A stretch of 56,411 bases of DNA from Actinomortierella ambigua (GCA_016098155.1 JAAAJB010000186.1:1-56411), one strand, 5' to 3'. Shown: positions 41,020-53,520, numbered from the stretch's first letter. Notes: a model not told the origin generated them from the letters alone. Numbers and translations: made by a program.

Positions 41020-44000
41020 CTAGATCTTCATTCGCTTGCGCGGCCGCTCGCGTGGTCCAGCTACGGCTTCTTGGCTGTCACTGAGGACGGCATCACTCTT
41101 CTCTGACGACGACAACGATCCTGCATCGCCACCACCACCATTCGAGGCCGAAGCAGGTGGATCGTTCATCCTACTTCTATTGCCCGCGGCGTCATTGTCG
41201 TCGTCGTCGTCGTCGTCGTTGTTGCTGCCATCGACCGTAAACTGGAATGTGGAAGGCTGCTGCGTCAGGTGCCTCAACAGAGCTTGCTGGCTGTTACTGC
41301 CACTATTGCTGTTGCTGCTCGGTCCTTCCTCCTCTTTCCCGACCATGGCAACATCACCCGCAGCAGCACCAGCACCAGCACCAGCACCAGCAGTGGCGGT
41401 CGTCGGCATCTCACCCGTGACACTTGCCTGGTGACCACCACCGCCACCACGACTGGGTTTGCCGCTACCACCGTCCGTGGCATCATCACCACCACCATCA
41501 TCACGGCCCGTTGTTGTTGTCGTCGTCGTCCTCGATAATAAATGACTGCTCGTCAACACCTCAGGCATATCTGTCGTCAGCGAGAGCACTGACCCGCCGT
41601 TGGCCAGCTCGCCCTCCACCATGCCATGGTCGTCGCCATCGCCATTCGTCGCGGTAGCTGGAGTAGTCGCTGTAGTGTCGTTGTTATCGTCGCCACTCCT
41701 CCTCCTCCTACTAGCACCTAGTGGACGATGATGGCCGTGACCATCCCCACCACCACCACCACCGGCCTCACCTTGGACCACCGCCGCTGCGACGGCTGCC
41801 ACGGCCGCAGCTGCAGCGGCTATGGTATCTGTATCGACAACAGCCGAAGAAGACGAAGATGAAGGCGAAGGCGAAGAAGAAGAAGAAGACGAGGAAGAAG
41901 AAGAGGAAGGTGTAGACGACGACGACGACGACGGTACCAACGACAACGACAACGACGAAGACATCGAGGACGGGGGGGCCGCCACTGTTGTTGCCACCAC
42001 ACCAGACCTTGATCCAGGAACTGCAGTCGGGGCAGCGGCGGCTGTAGCGGCAGAGGCGATGTGGAGCATCATGGCCGCCGCCATATCCGAGGCGATGTCG
42101 GCTATTTGGGACGAGTGAGGAGAATGAGAAGTAGGAGGAGGAGGATGTGCTGCTGTTGCGGGTCGTTGTGAGGAAGATGGTAAAGATGGGGAGGCGGTGG
42201 CGGTGACAGTGACGGTGGCGGATGAGGAAGATGTAGAGGATGTTGGCGTCGTTTGAGCGGTTGGGATCGCCGACGCGGCTGCAGAGGAGACGGTGGAATG
42301 GTGATGGTGGTGGTGGTGTGCTTGGATATCTGCCATGATCACATCTGCTGTACCATCTGTCGCAGAGCTAGTGGTTGCTGTCGTCGTCGTCGACGTCGCA
42401 GGATGGTGTGAAGCAACAGCCATGGCTGCGTTACTGGCTCGACGCTTTCCTCGTGTCGTTGTGGTTGTCGTTGTCGTTGCCGTCGTGCTGCCGGTCAAGG
42501 AGCCCGCTGTTCGAGCAGCGCCCTGTCCTTGACGCGTCGTCGGTGCGAGGGTGCTGAGTGATGGTCCTGCTGCGGGAACGGGTCCACTCTCACGATTGCT
42601 GCCAGCACCACCAGCACCACCACCTCCTCCTCCTACGACAGTCAACATCTCCGATAGTATCCTTGTGTCTGTGCTTTGTGGAGACATTGTTGACCACGAG
42701 GCCGAAGCTGTCGGAAGAGCCCGTCCTCGTTGAGATGACGTCTGTGGCTGGTGCTGGTGCTGGTGTTGTTGTGGTGTTGCTGGGTGCACCAAAGACTGTT
42801 CCACGGACGTCGACAGTGTCAATGTTTGCTCCGATGGTGGTTGACTACCGACTGGTGGAGCGCTAACCGCATGTAAACTCCCTTCGCTCGCGGAAGCAGC
42901 AGCAGCTGTCGTGGTAGGCACTGATGAAAGGTACGTCTGTTGTGCCAACTTGACAAGTCGCATCATGTGCTGCAGGGCATCGCGTCTCATCCACTCCACC
43001 GGAAGTTTAGCTAGCTCCATCTGCAGGTCATCCATGGTCACTGCTGCTGACCGTCCCAAATCGTCTTGTATCGGGTTGCTGGTGCCTACTGTGGTACTGT
43101 TCGTAGGCGTGGCCACAGGCGCAGACGAGGTAGGAAGGCGATGGTGATGGGAAGCTGCGTCATTTGTACTTGGTGGGTGATGCGGCAGCTGTTGGTGTGG
43201 CGGTGTTGGCACGGACACGGACACCAGTGGTGGTACAGGTGTTGATGTTGACGGGGTTAAGGGTGCAGACGATTGGAGCTGCAACCCAGGGTTAACAGCG
43301 CTGGCAAACATGCTGGAAGACGTAGCGTTTGTCCCACTGTAGGCGGCCATGGGCGACGGCGAAGGGTGAAGACCCGTGCGGCTGGCAAGATTTCGGACCT
43401 CCTCTTGTAGGATATCCATGGCCGTTCGGGGTACCTGCGGCGTCTCCGCCGTGATCGGTGGTCCATGATCATACGGCGACACACCGAGATGGTCGGCATC
43501 ATCAGGCAACTCTGCTACACCTGCAAGATGGTCGTGTGCAGCAGCAACGACAGATGCTGCTGCCGAGGCTGTCGCCCCCGCCAAAGTGGATGCTGACGCT
43601 GTATCTTTCCGCGAATTGTGTTTTGTAGGAGCTGTCCGAATGTCCGGCGGCAGTTCGCCAATCTCATGGTTATGCTCCAGTACGATTTTGGTGAACCGCC
43701 CACGCTTGCCCTCGCGGTTGCCGCGCTTCTTCGAGAAGCCAACAGAGATCATCCATGGGCACCCACACCGCTTGGTCTTGATAAGACTCGCCGTCTTTTT
43801 GTTCTGTCCAAGGTAGAAGCCCTGCCGCTCGCATGCCAGGTCTCTCTGATAGTTGATGGCGTAGAAGGAGGACCAACAACAAGGTTTCAGAAAAAATGAT
43901 CGAATAAAGAAAAGACTGCTGATGTCACATTTTTACAAACAAGTTTCTCTCACCTGAACAACATTGCCAAACTTGTCCTTTGTAGTCCTCTTGACGATCG

Positions 44001-44991
44001 CGACCGTGCCGATGCTCTTGGCGTACCGTTCAGCAGCAGCCTGGGCTGCTTCGAGGGATTCAAACTCTTGCTCCTGATTCGGCACGAGGACCGGGCCTTC
44101 CAACGGGTTTGGGTAAAAGATGGTGTTGAGTGGTTGAATCTGTCGCGCTGCCCGTTCACCTCGTCGCTGAGTCTGCTTGCGTGGTGCCGTCGCACCACCA
44201 CCACCACCACTACTACTACTACCAGCAGCAGCAGCAGCAGTGGCTGCATCTTGCTCGGGCTTTGAGGCTACCATGGACGGCGTGGCCACCAAATTCGAAG
44301 GAGGCAAGGCACCTGCCATGATCACGCCCGGCGGCTGAGAAGCCGCAGGACCATCATGCTCGGAGGAAGTATTTGAAAGCACGTGAGAGGGCTGAAGCGA
44401 GACTGAATGGCCTCCTGGTGGTTGTTGCTGCGGTAAAGGCGATGGTTGTTGTTGCTGTTGTTGTTGCTGCTGTTGCTGCTGTGGTTGGTCTACTGAAGGT
44501 TGCAACAAGTCTGTCGATTCTTGCATGGCCGCAAACTCGCTCATACTGATTCCCAACCCTCTCGTCATCTTGCGGATCTCGGCTGCTTGATCACTCTCAG
44601 TGAGGGTGCGGACAGAATCTGCAACTACTCCTCCTGCAGCCGACACCGTAGCTGTGGGGTCCGCAGTGGCCGCCGAGAGCATACTTGCCGAGTGCTGTGA
44701 CATGATGTTGCCAGGGGTCGTGGCAGCGGCGGCGGCGGCCATAGTGGCAGCAGCAATCGTGGCAACGGTCAGGGTTGATCCTGGGACTGGTGAGGAGGGC
44801 GCTACTGTCGGGGCTGCCACTGAGGATGTTGCGGTATTCCCTGGATGGTGATGCTGCTGGTGTTGTGGCTGTGGTTGTCCGTGTGGGGTATAGTGGCCAG
44901 AGTCTGCGCCAGGGCTTTGCAAACTGGCCAACAGGCTGTAGCCAGGACGCGAGAATTCGTTCACCGCATCCTCTAAGGTGCCGTTCACCAT
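41020..44991 (-). CDS. FAR1-type zinc-finger transcription factor
   Basis: Two exons, 44991-43954 and 43845-41020, give 1287 aa. The DNA-binding domain spans the splice site, residues about 310-408: FESLEAAQAAAERYAKSIG, IVKRTTKDKFGNVVQ, then DLACERQGFYLGQNKKTASL, KTKRCGCPWMISVGF and FTKIVLEHNHEI. This is the FAR1 pattern of the WRKY-GCM1 superfamily, with Cys, Cys and His-x-His ligands. In plants FAR1/FRS proteins derive from Mutator-like transposases. No transposase catalytic domain follows here. The rest is disordered: polyQ and Ala-rich before the domain, and very long Ser/Thr/Ala/Gly/His repeats after it, ending in a basic RPRKRMKI that could be a nuclear localisation signal. Its targets are unknown. 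Confidence 0.85.
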
Positions 44992-45205
44992 CTGATATTG
45001 TCCTTGAGTGTGAAAGGCTGGCGTTGTTCACGAAATGCTAGACTCGACCAGTGCAAGACCTTTTTTGCTAGTAAGATTGAAATGTAAAATAAGGATGGAA
45101 AATCACACCGATGTAAGCACTCCGGAAAACACCAGCAGAGGGGGAGGAGATCATGAACGCGTAGAGGTGGAGAGAGGCACCGAGAATGAAGGACCACAGC
45201 AGGCT

Positions 45206-46108
45206 TTAGCGTAGAACGTCAACAACTAGAACCCTGGGTGCAGGCACATTGGAGCCAGGCAAAATTAACTTATCGTCCATATTGAAGTGATCCTCTTCCT
45301 CATTTTCAAACCAACGACACCGTACACAGCCACCAAGAGTAAATTCGGATGGTTGCTCGAGTTGATAGACACAACACATGGCACCTGTCCTGAAACGATG
45401 CTCCGAGCTCCGAGCTCCGAGACGATATGTCAGCGTTGTGTTGCACAGTTGTGTCGGATGCCTCCGCCAAGTGTGGGGTATGTTGTTCGTGGTGGCGCTG
45501 CAGGGTAAATCTCGGTCCTGTAAGGCCAACATTATGCCTGATCTCAACATGAGTGCCCATTCCTGCTGCTGGTCCAAAGAGGTGACATGCGAAGAGGTGC
45601 TGAGAGGAGAAATGTCTCCATTGCGTGCGTGGGGTGTCGCCTCGACTGTCTTACTAGGAGCATGCGCTTTTTTTTTTACGTACAGCAAGGTGTGAAGCAA
45701 AAGAAGAGCACTTGACCCAACAGCGAAACGATCATAGAACCACCAGCCAAAGATCCATAAAAGACAGTCACAACGGCCTCTGGAACCGGCTCCTGAACCG
45801 CGATTGGCCGAGAACCACCGAGGCACCACCCTGAAGCAAGCAGGAGAGGAAACGAAATGCAACAATGTCAAAAAGGACGAGAAGGGGAAAGAAGGAGAGG
45901 GTGGGGGAGGTTTACGACAATGACGATAGTATGTACACGCAAGACGCTCGCGTCTCGCAGCACATGTTTGGACATCGGCATGGTTTGGGTACTCGCTTAG
46001 ATCCGGTGCGTAAATATGAATGGATATAGTGATATGGACGCCATGCGAATCGGTGCCTTGAATGGACCGGCCAAAGGGGGTGTCAACGATGGTGGTCTGG
46101 TTCGTCAT
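45206..46108 (-). CDS. Hypothetical protein with one membrane segment
   Basis: The tentative model has three exons: 46108-45916, 45830-45684 and 45384-45206 (172 aa). Intron 1 (GTAAAC to TTCAG) and the intron 2 donor (GTACGT) are good. The final acceptor is the weakest choice. The N-terminus MTNQTTIVDTPFGRSIQGTD is followed by a polar domain, a hydrophobic stretch in exon 2 (VVTVFYGSLAGGSMIVSLLG, then QVLFFCF) and an acidic C-terminal part (WFENEEEDHFNMDDKLILPG). The whole interval is also open without splicing on this strand, so the exact structure is unsure. It lies 214 bp upstream of the FAR1 gene on the same strand. No family recognised. Confidence 0.4.
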   Translation of the reverse strand: MTNQTTIVDTPFGRSIQGTDSHGVHITISIHIYAPDLSEYPNHADVQTCAARRERLACTYYRHCRKPPPPSPSFPFSSFLTLLHFVSSPACFRVVPRWFSANRGSGAGSRGRCDCLLWIFGWWFYDRFAVGSSALLLLHTLLYVKKKAHAPSKTVEATPHARNGDISPLSTSSHVTSLDQQQEWALMLRSGIMLALQDRDLPCSATTNNIPHTWRRHPTQLCNTTLTYRLGARSSEHRFRTGAMCCVYQLEQPSEFTLGGCVRCRWFENEEEDHFNMDDKLILPGSNVPAPRVLVVDVLR

Positions 46109-46277
46109 TCTGGGTTTGAACGGATGGAGAAGAAGCAAGCCAAAGACCCTTTGTCCACCTTAGAATGATTATTGTTTCCACATCCAGAAATTTGTAGCAC
46201 CATCGGTTAGATTATATTGAATACGCCCGGCCTCTGGCGAGGACAGTAAACTAGCCCATTTTACATTGCGTCTGAAT

Positions 46278-48131
46278 TTAGGTGCATCCTAGTCGCTTTA
46301 AGATCTGCTTTCGCCACTCTACGTAATGTTGGTATGCTTTTGTCTGCTGGTACTTGACCCGTGGGATCTACAGATAGGAAAGAAGAAAAAGGAGGTTACG
46401 CTTTAGCTCATGATAAACGATATATAAGATTGCAAAATCACCAAAACTCTGAGTTAAAAGAACCGCGTGAATTTCTAGCTTACCATAGTAAAAACATTGC
46501 CGGTTCTCCGTTCCGTGGTCGCCGAGGGTGCACTCGATGCCTTTGTGACTGAAGAAGAAGAAGAGGTAGCTCGACTTTTCGTTACTCGACCACCGCCCTC
46601 CATCCTGGCCCTCTTGGCCGTTGGCGGCAATGCGGAGGAAGAAGGAGTCGACAATACCACCTCCACTCGAGCAGTGGTAGCCATGGTTGAATCCTCGCTT
46701 TCACGCTCCAGTGCAGCCGTCATCCCGCCTTCCAGTGAAATGTCGCTGACATTGGATATCGTCCGCTTTGTTGCAATAGCTGCAGCTCCAATGCCTGCTC
46801 TCCGTATCGGGGTGGTGGCTGCTGTATCGTAAGAGGAGGAGATGGGGGATGGGGACTTTGCCGACATTTTGGCTGCTGATACTGTCGATGTCTTGCTAGC
46901 CTCTGTGTCGGATGAGGCAGCACTGGCAGGTGTAGACCCTCCTTCGCTCTCTTGATCAGTTGCCTTTCGTTTCCGGCCACCAGTAGCGGTGGCGGTCCTT
47001 GTCCCTGTAGCTTTCTTTGCACCTCCACTGGCCGGCCGTTTTTGAACACCCAGGGAGAGCAGGTAGTCGCTCACAGTGTCTTCCATGAGCTTGATGGTCT
47101 TGTCAAACTCCTTGGTGGTGACGCGGTGCTGTAGCATATCAAGAACCATCTCCTTGAGTTCCTTGGCGCCCTTTCCTCCTAACCGTTTGGGTGCTGCTGC
47201 TGCTGCTGTTGCTGCTACGGGTGGAGCTGCCTTTTGTTTGTCGCCGTCCTGCTGTTGTATACTTGCCGTGGGATCCTCTGTTGCTGTTGTTGATACTGCG
47301 ACTGCTACTGCTGCAGAAGACACAGATTCTGGAGCCTTGACCTGCCGCTGTCTTGCCAAGGAACACAACCAAAACGCAGCGCCGACCCACTTGAGATCCG
47401 CATAGTCGACATGGGCACGTTGTGCGGGCGTTAATGCTGCCACCCACTTGTCGAAAAACTGGGAGAGACACTCGAGGACAAGTCGATCGAGTTCCATCGA
47501 TCCACGCTTGATCGACAGTTGCCTTAAGATTGAAAAGTTGTCCATCGTGATCAGCTCCACAATCGCTTGATGTGCGGAGCTAGTCCCTCCTCCTCCTCCA
47601 CTTGCTCCATAATCTGTCGACGAAGTAGTGTGATGGAAGGTGGCCGTAGAGGAGGAGGAGGAGGGGGAAGAGAAAGCGGTGGTCGCAGAGTTTGGGGATG
47701 CTGCTACTGCTGTAGAGGATGCTCGGTCGCCAAGCAGTTGCCGCCGAATGATTTGTAGTGTACTGTTGTAGGCCACAGGTGAGGGAGCTCCCGACATACG
47801 GACCAGCGCTTGACGTGAAACCTCAATATCTAGCCTACAATGAAGCGTGAATTATGGAGGTCAATCGCTGTTTGCTGCGTGCTTTTTTTTCTATCGAAGC
47901 TAAAAGGCCTACCCTCTTATTTTCTTTTCTTTTCTTTTCTTTTTTTTCATAGAATAGCATCACGTACTGTTCGGCTGCAATGTCAACACAAATGGCGGCA
48001 TGGCTGGGATGGCTTTTGATGGCTCGATTCGACTCCACAGACAATAGGTATGAGCAAGCCTTCTCCGCAAGCGATGCTCGATGATCCAGCGACAGTCGCT
48101 CAAGCAAAGTGATGATGTCTCGCCGTGACAT
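46278..48131 (-). CDS. ORC6: Origin recognition complex subunit 6
   Basis: Smallest ORC subunit, needed for loading the MCM helicase at replication origins. Exons are 48131-47968, 47834-46484 and 46367-46278 (534 aa, against about 250 in animals and 435 in budding yeast). The first TFIIB-like cyclin fold is LLERLSLDHRASLAEKACSY, AAICVDIAAEQLDIEVSRQA and LVRMSGAPSPVAYNSTLQII. The second is LRQLSIKRGSMELDRLVLEC with HVDYADLKWVGAAFWL. A long Ser/Thr/Ala-rich basic region with many SP/TP sites follows. The last 29 residues, on a separate 30-codon exon, contain AYQHYVEWRKQIL. This is the conserved C-terminal Tyr-x-x-Trp-x3-Ile-Leu helix that joins ORC6 to the ORC core in animals. Reading through the last donor would lose this helix, which supports the three-exon model. 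Confidence 0.9.
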
Positions 48132-48709
48132 TTTGAATGGTCCAAGGTGAGAGGTTGGAGTCCAAGTTTTGGCTTTCAAGGTTTTGTGTGTTCGATGCCC
48201 CTATTGGCACCTGTTGTACGACTGCTTTTTTTTTTCGTGTGGAAAGCATTTATCAAGGATCGAAAGAGTGACCACTGGGGTTGCCCGTCGAAAAAAAAAA
48301 AAAAAAAAGGCGACGGCCAGAAGAAAGACGCTGTGGCTTCATCCATTACATTTTTGTTGCATTTTTGAGGAGGGGCAGGGATAGGGTAAGGAGGATGGGG
48401 TTGAGGAATGGATGGTTACGGGGTGTTTTGAAAGCAGCTCTGTGGAGGAAAAGAATAATAAGAAAAAACGAATACGAGAAAGACAAGGTAAAGAAAAAAA
48501 AGAGATGGAAAGAAAAAGAAACAACAACAACAACAACAAAACTGAACGCACAATCGAGTGTAGAAGAGAATGAAAAAGAAAAAAAAAAAAGCTGGAAAAC
48601 GAGTTGAGCCTTGATCAAAACGGATGCTCTCCTCGTGGTGTAGGCTGGATATACAATGCAAGGGAAGCCATGGTCACCGTGCTTTTTGCCAACAGGTGGG
48701 CGTCATTGC
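48132..48709. other. ORC6 upstream / TUP1 downstream spacer
   Basis: Contains an A17 run (48291-48308), a purine-rich stretch at 48430-48600 with a short CAA repeat, and no recognisable gene. It must hold the ORC6 promoter and the TUP1 3'UTR. Confidence 0.6.
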
Positions 48710-51564
48710 TTATTGGCTGTCCTGTATCGACTCGTAGGTCCACAGACGTGCGCGGAAGTCGCCCGATCCCGTGGCAAAGTAGGGGCCAACAGGGCTCAAC
48801 GCAACCGAGATGACTAGACAACAAAAAAAAGAGAGACAAGAGAAATGCATCAGGTGTTAGAAAGTCTGTGTTGTGCTCCAGGGTCAAAGAGTATCCATGG
48901 GTAGCTGTGCATCACAAAAAAAAAAAAAAACAATTGCAAACCTACCAGAGTTCTTGTGTCCTTGCAGCATAAACTGAACAGCTGTCGAGTTGGGGTCCCA
49001 GAACTGGACACCGCGATCTTTAGAGCCCGAAACAACCCACTTGCCATCTGGCGACACAGCGACCGACAGGACAAAGTCCTTGTGACCAGTAAAGGTTGCC
49101 TTGCATGTTGTGCCACGCGGAGCGCCATTCTGACCACCACGACCTGCGAGGTTGACGTCCCAAGACTTTAGAGTACGATCCAAACTACCCGAGACAAGCG
49201 TCTTGCCATCGGGTGCAAAAGCAACGCTGTAGACAGAGTCCTTGTGGCCTTCCAGCTTCTCGAGCAATTGTCCTGTCTTTGCATCCCAAACGCGCACCAT
49301 GCGATCCAGAGAACCAGCTGCCACCAGACGGCCATCGGGAGAGATGGCCACCGATGTCACGCCTGCATCCTTGATATCGACATCACCCACTGTCAGCACT
49401 AGTAGACAGTTGCCAGTCTCCATGTCCCAGACACGAGCGGTCTGGTCGCCTGAACCAGAGACAATGATACGGCCATCCTTGGAGAAATCCAGGGAGTAAA
49501 TATCCTGCTCATGTCCCTTCAATGTCATTCTGATCTTTTTGCGCGTAATATCCCAGATCTATTGAAAAAGATTTAAAAGGATTGCACTGTCAGCTGATGT
49601 TCGTAGTGGAAATACGTCTTTTTTACCGGGGCTGGGGAGGCGAAACCAACGTACTCTGATTTGTTTGTCTTCAGCACCTGTTGCAAGGTACTTTCCGTCA
49701 GGACTGAAACACACTGAGCGAATATACAGATCGTCCCTTCCTGCTGTGTCATCCGCAAGGACACAGACGCTCTGACCCGATTGGACATCAAAGATTTGAG
49801 CACTACGATGGCATCCCGTTGCCAGGTACTTTCCGTCGGCGCTGAAGCGGACGCAGCAGACAACGCTCGAATGCTCCATTGTATGTACAAGATCAACCTT
49901 CAAGACCTGAGGAACCTTTGGGTTAGAACTATTTTTGTAAAAAAAAAAAAAAATGTACAGAGAAATGAAATAATTAGCTTCCTTCGCCCTCCCTCCCTCG
50001 ATCGTGTACGGAACTATAAAATTCCAACAACAACAATCCCCTCCCCGCCGGTGCCCAGGGACATGGTTCACTTACATGGCAAACCAATCAGGTCCTTCGC
50101 GCTTCAATTGTGGGGGTACGTTATCGGGGTCGTCACTCCAGTTGGGGGTAGCGCCACCACGCACGGTGCGCATCGTTGTGGTTGGTGTGGCCGCTCCTGA
50201 CTTGCGCTTGTTGGATGCAGCAGCACCCTGTGCTCCGGCCTCCTCCTTTGCTTGGATAAATGCGCCACTTTTGCCGGGCTTGGCACCAGGCTTTGCAGAC
50301 GAAGGTGGCTGTTGGTTATTGTAGGCTGGTCCAGATCCTGGAGGGAGCTGGCCCTGGCCGTTGGGGCCGCTGTGAGGGTTGGGAGACATGTTGCCGTAAA
50401 CAGCGCCTGGAGGGTAAGGTGGAGGCACATCGCCCTCCTGTTTGAATCGTGGACCTTCGCCTTCAGTCTTGAATCGCTTGGGTTGGGGCTGTCCTGGTTG
50501 GGGCTGATTCAAGCTATTGTTTCCGTTCATATAGGGTGAATGAGGGGCTGGTCCAGGGCCTTGAGGAGGCATGCTTTGGTTCATGGGACCTCCATAAGGG
50601 TGCTGCTGCTGCTGCATGTGTTGTGGTTGTTGTTGAGGATGGTGAGGGGGCTGTTGCTGCATATGTTGCTGTTGCGCCTGCTGTTGTTGCTGCTGAGATG
50701 GCGGAGGCTGGCTTTGCTGAGGTGTCTGTTGCTGAGGGTGCTGTTGACCTTGCTGCTGAGTCGGATCGACCATTTGGGGAGGAGCAATCAAGCCAGGGCC
50801 ACCAGGGCCACCGCTGATAATGCCGCCAAACAGGTTGGAGTGTCCCTGTCCGATGTTGGGTGGTGGCGGTTGAGCGTGCGACATTGGGTGAGGCATCTGG
50901 ACCACTCCACCTCGCTGCTCGACTTCGCGCCTTAACCGCACAACTTCTTCTTCGTACCTGCAAATCGTTCGTGTAAATGCGCCGGGCGAACAAATAAAAA
51001 AAACGAGTAATTAGTTTCATCTGCATCCATCATCAATGTCTAGCGTGTTAACCTGCTGCGATAACACAACTTGTTACTGATGATGAATCAACACTTTTTT
51101 TTTGTTAGAGAACCCCTTACATGTGGTACTGAGTCTTCATGGCCTCATGCTTGCGCTCCAGCTCGTACAACGTGCGTCTGAAGGCATCCATCTCCTGGAT
51201 CTGTGCATTGACTATACGGCGACAAACAAAACATATGTATATAAAGAGAGTATAGCCATATCAGCAAGAGCTTCCTCGAGGGACAAAAAGTCGAATCGAG
51301 TCACCGGTATCACTACTCAATTCAATCAGTCATTTAAGAGATACAACGGAAGGACGAAGCCGTTCAACCGTCGTCCCACAATACGGGTCAGAATATGAGC
51401 GGGGCAAGAAACATACGCTTGTGTTCGCACTCATCACGTTGAGCCTTGGCAACCATGGCTTCATGACTGAGACTCTCAAACTCCTGCTTGATCAGATCGA
51501 GCCATTCAGGCACACCGGCACTTCGGCCAGGGACCATCTGGCGATGATTGTAGATTCCAGACAT
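48710..51564 (-). CDS. TUP1: Tup1 transcriptional corepressor
   Basis: Global corepressor that acts with Ssn6/Cyc8 in the nucleus. Six exons (51564-51417, 51211-51121, 50957-50076, 49928-49655, 49558-48946, 48813-48710) give 703 aa. Residues 1-100 form the N-terminal tetramerising helix ([40 protein letters not shown]). Residues 100-370 are Gln/Pro-rich, with a family-typical GPDWFAI just before the propeller. Seven WD40 repeats then run from about 385 to the end, for example [58 protein letters not shown] and the last [17 protein letters not shown]. All seven blades are present and no stop or frame break is seen. Start ATG at 51564 gives [17 protein letters not shown]. The upstream DNA is extremely pyrimidine-rich on the coding strand. 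Confidence 0.97.
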
Positions 51565-51743
51565 CAATGTTGGACAGACAGCGAAGCAGGGTTGGATTGA
51601 GCAATAAAATGTGGGTGTTCACTGGCAAGCGTCCTAGCGAGATAAATCGAATGGAATGGAGGCAGTTGCCGTGTTAGGACGCGATGATTGTAACCACTAC
51701 GAATATCAAGTGGGGCAAGTGGAGAAAATGAAAGTGGCAATTG

Positions 51744-51777
51744 GGATGGATGGATGGATGGATGGATGGATGGATGA
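51744..51777. repeat. GGAT tetranucleotide microsatellite
   Basis: About eight perfect copies of GGAT, followed by a G10 run, in the TUP1 upstream region. Confidence 0.9.
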
Positions 51778-52299
51778 TGGGGGGGGGGGAAGAATAGCGC
51801 GATCCTGTGACATCAGACCAGCGACAGCGACAGCAAAAAATAGGAGCGCGAGGGTCTGTGTGTTGGACAGAGTGTGTGTTTGTGTGCGTGTGTATTCATG
51901 TCGCCTATCACAATGCCCGGTCTGTCTATTGCTCAGCCTGGCCAAGTGAGATTTTGCGCCCGTCACCTTGGGCCTCCTTTCACCTTCTGTTCTACAGAGC
52001 GATGGGGTGACAATAGTACGCGTAGGTAGTGGTGGATGTGGTGGTGGTGACGGTGAGGTGGGGGTGGGGTGGGAGGAGAAGGAGAATCAATTGTTTCTTC
52101 ACAGGTGAGTGAGCAACACAGGTAGGAAGTTGATTGTAGACACAATCAGTGCTTTGACACCATGTATACATCCTTGGTGTTGGATTGGGGGAGTTTATTG
52201 GGGCTGGATGTGCTGAGTGGCTGGGCCAAACAAATGATGGTGAGGCACCACATGGGGTGGTGATTCCCAAGGACACGAAAGTCAGACTCGAGGGATGCC

Positions 52300-52825
52300 A
52301 TTTTGACCGGGAAGGAGGAGGGGAAAAGGCGGAAGGGGAGAGGGACAGGTTGCGGGGCGATGATGGCGGTTCCGGTTGATTGATGCAAGATGCAAGGTGG
52401 AGTTGGTGATTGTTTGGTTAGGAAGGGCGAAGGAGAGAGCACATACCGAAGAAGGACGAGTGATGGGGATGCGAAGGGGGAGAAGGACAGAAGGAGAGTG
52501 GTGGATGCACGCAATAGGGCAAAAGGGGTGGGAGAGAGAGAGTGACGGAGTGGGTGTGTGTAAAGAGAGAAGGAGAAAAGGAGAGAAGGAGTGGGCGTGG
52601 CAAAGGGAAGGAAGGAAGGATGCAAATGGGAGGAAAAGGGAAAGACGGAAAAAGAGATGACGCTGGCTCCCTGCGCGAACGGACTTTGCAAGAGAGAAAG
52701 AGAGAGAAAGAGATGAAGCTGATGAAAAAGAGATGGAAGAACGAAAAGGGGGGAAAAAGAGAAAGAAAGAAAGAAGAGAAAGGAAGAGAAAGAGGGGGAG
52801 GGGGGGTTGGGACGAGAAAGGTCTC
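52300..52825. repeat. Polypurine/polypyrimidine tract
   Basis: The plus strand is strongly purine-biased for about 525 bp and nearly pure purine at 52720-52806. It lies upstream of TUP1, so the coding strand of TUP1 is CT-rich here. Confidence 0.8.
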
Positions 52826-53446
52826 AATAATTTTTTTGGATCTCCCCTCATCATCAGCCTCTCACACACACACTCTCTCTCTCTCTCTATCGCCACCCTA
52901 CGACATTTCTCTTCTTTCCTTCTGCAGATTGTCTCCCGCTGCAACCGAGGGCAACAATTGTGCACACAAACACAACACAGACACCCCCCATCCTACAAAA
53001 CAAACATGGGCATGTGTGTGGGTAAAGGAGAGAGAGAGGGGGGGAGGAAGAGAGGAAGAAGAATTAGGGGGAGACACACACACAGAGCTAGAGAGCTAGA
53101 GAGAGATAGAGAGAGAGAGAGACAGACAGAGAGTGCGTGAGAGAGAAAGAGAATGAAGAAAAAAACTGACAAATAAGCACGGCCACCCCCAACTTGACGT
53201 AGTCCCCTTGCCCAATCATGCCATGCGAGGAAGCACAACAACCAACTTGCTCCGCCAAGGCAGTGTCGTCTTGACCCACTCGCATCCAATTGGCCAGATC
53301 CTGTCAGTGATCAGCGTTGTCGGGGTTTAGGACAGCCAGCTCCGTTCGAAAGCCACGTTATCATCCCTTACTTTATCACTAGTACCTCATCAATGGGTGA
53401 TGAGTGATGCTGATGGAGGAGAGTAACGGTAACGACTGACTATAAC

Positions 53447-53520
53447 AGCAGCAGGCAGCAACAACAGCAGCAACAACAGCAACAACAACAGCAACAACAA
53501 TCACATCAACATTATCATCA
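53447..53520. repeat. CAA/CAG trinucleotide tract outside known genes
   Basis: An imperfect CAG/CAA run that resembles the polyQ-coding tracts elsewhere in the window, yet it is not in any gene I can build. It may be a spacer microsatellite or an unrecognised exon. Confidence 0.7.

Noticed and set aside
41036..44851. Numerous plus-strand ORFs opposite the FAR1 gene (Ser/His/Val repeats)
   Set aside because: Antisense shadows of trinucleotide repeats. The minus strand carries the recognisable FAR1 domain.
52282..53140. ORFs of up to 227 codons on both strands in the TUP1 upstream region
   Set aside because: They translate purine/pyrimidine repeats (Ser/Leu/Phe or Arg/Glu/Lys runs) and have no domain or splice logic.
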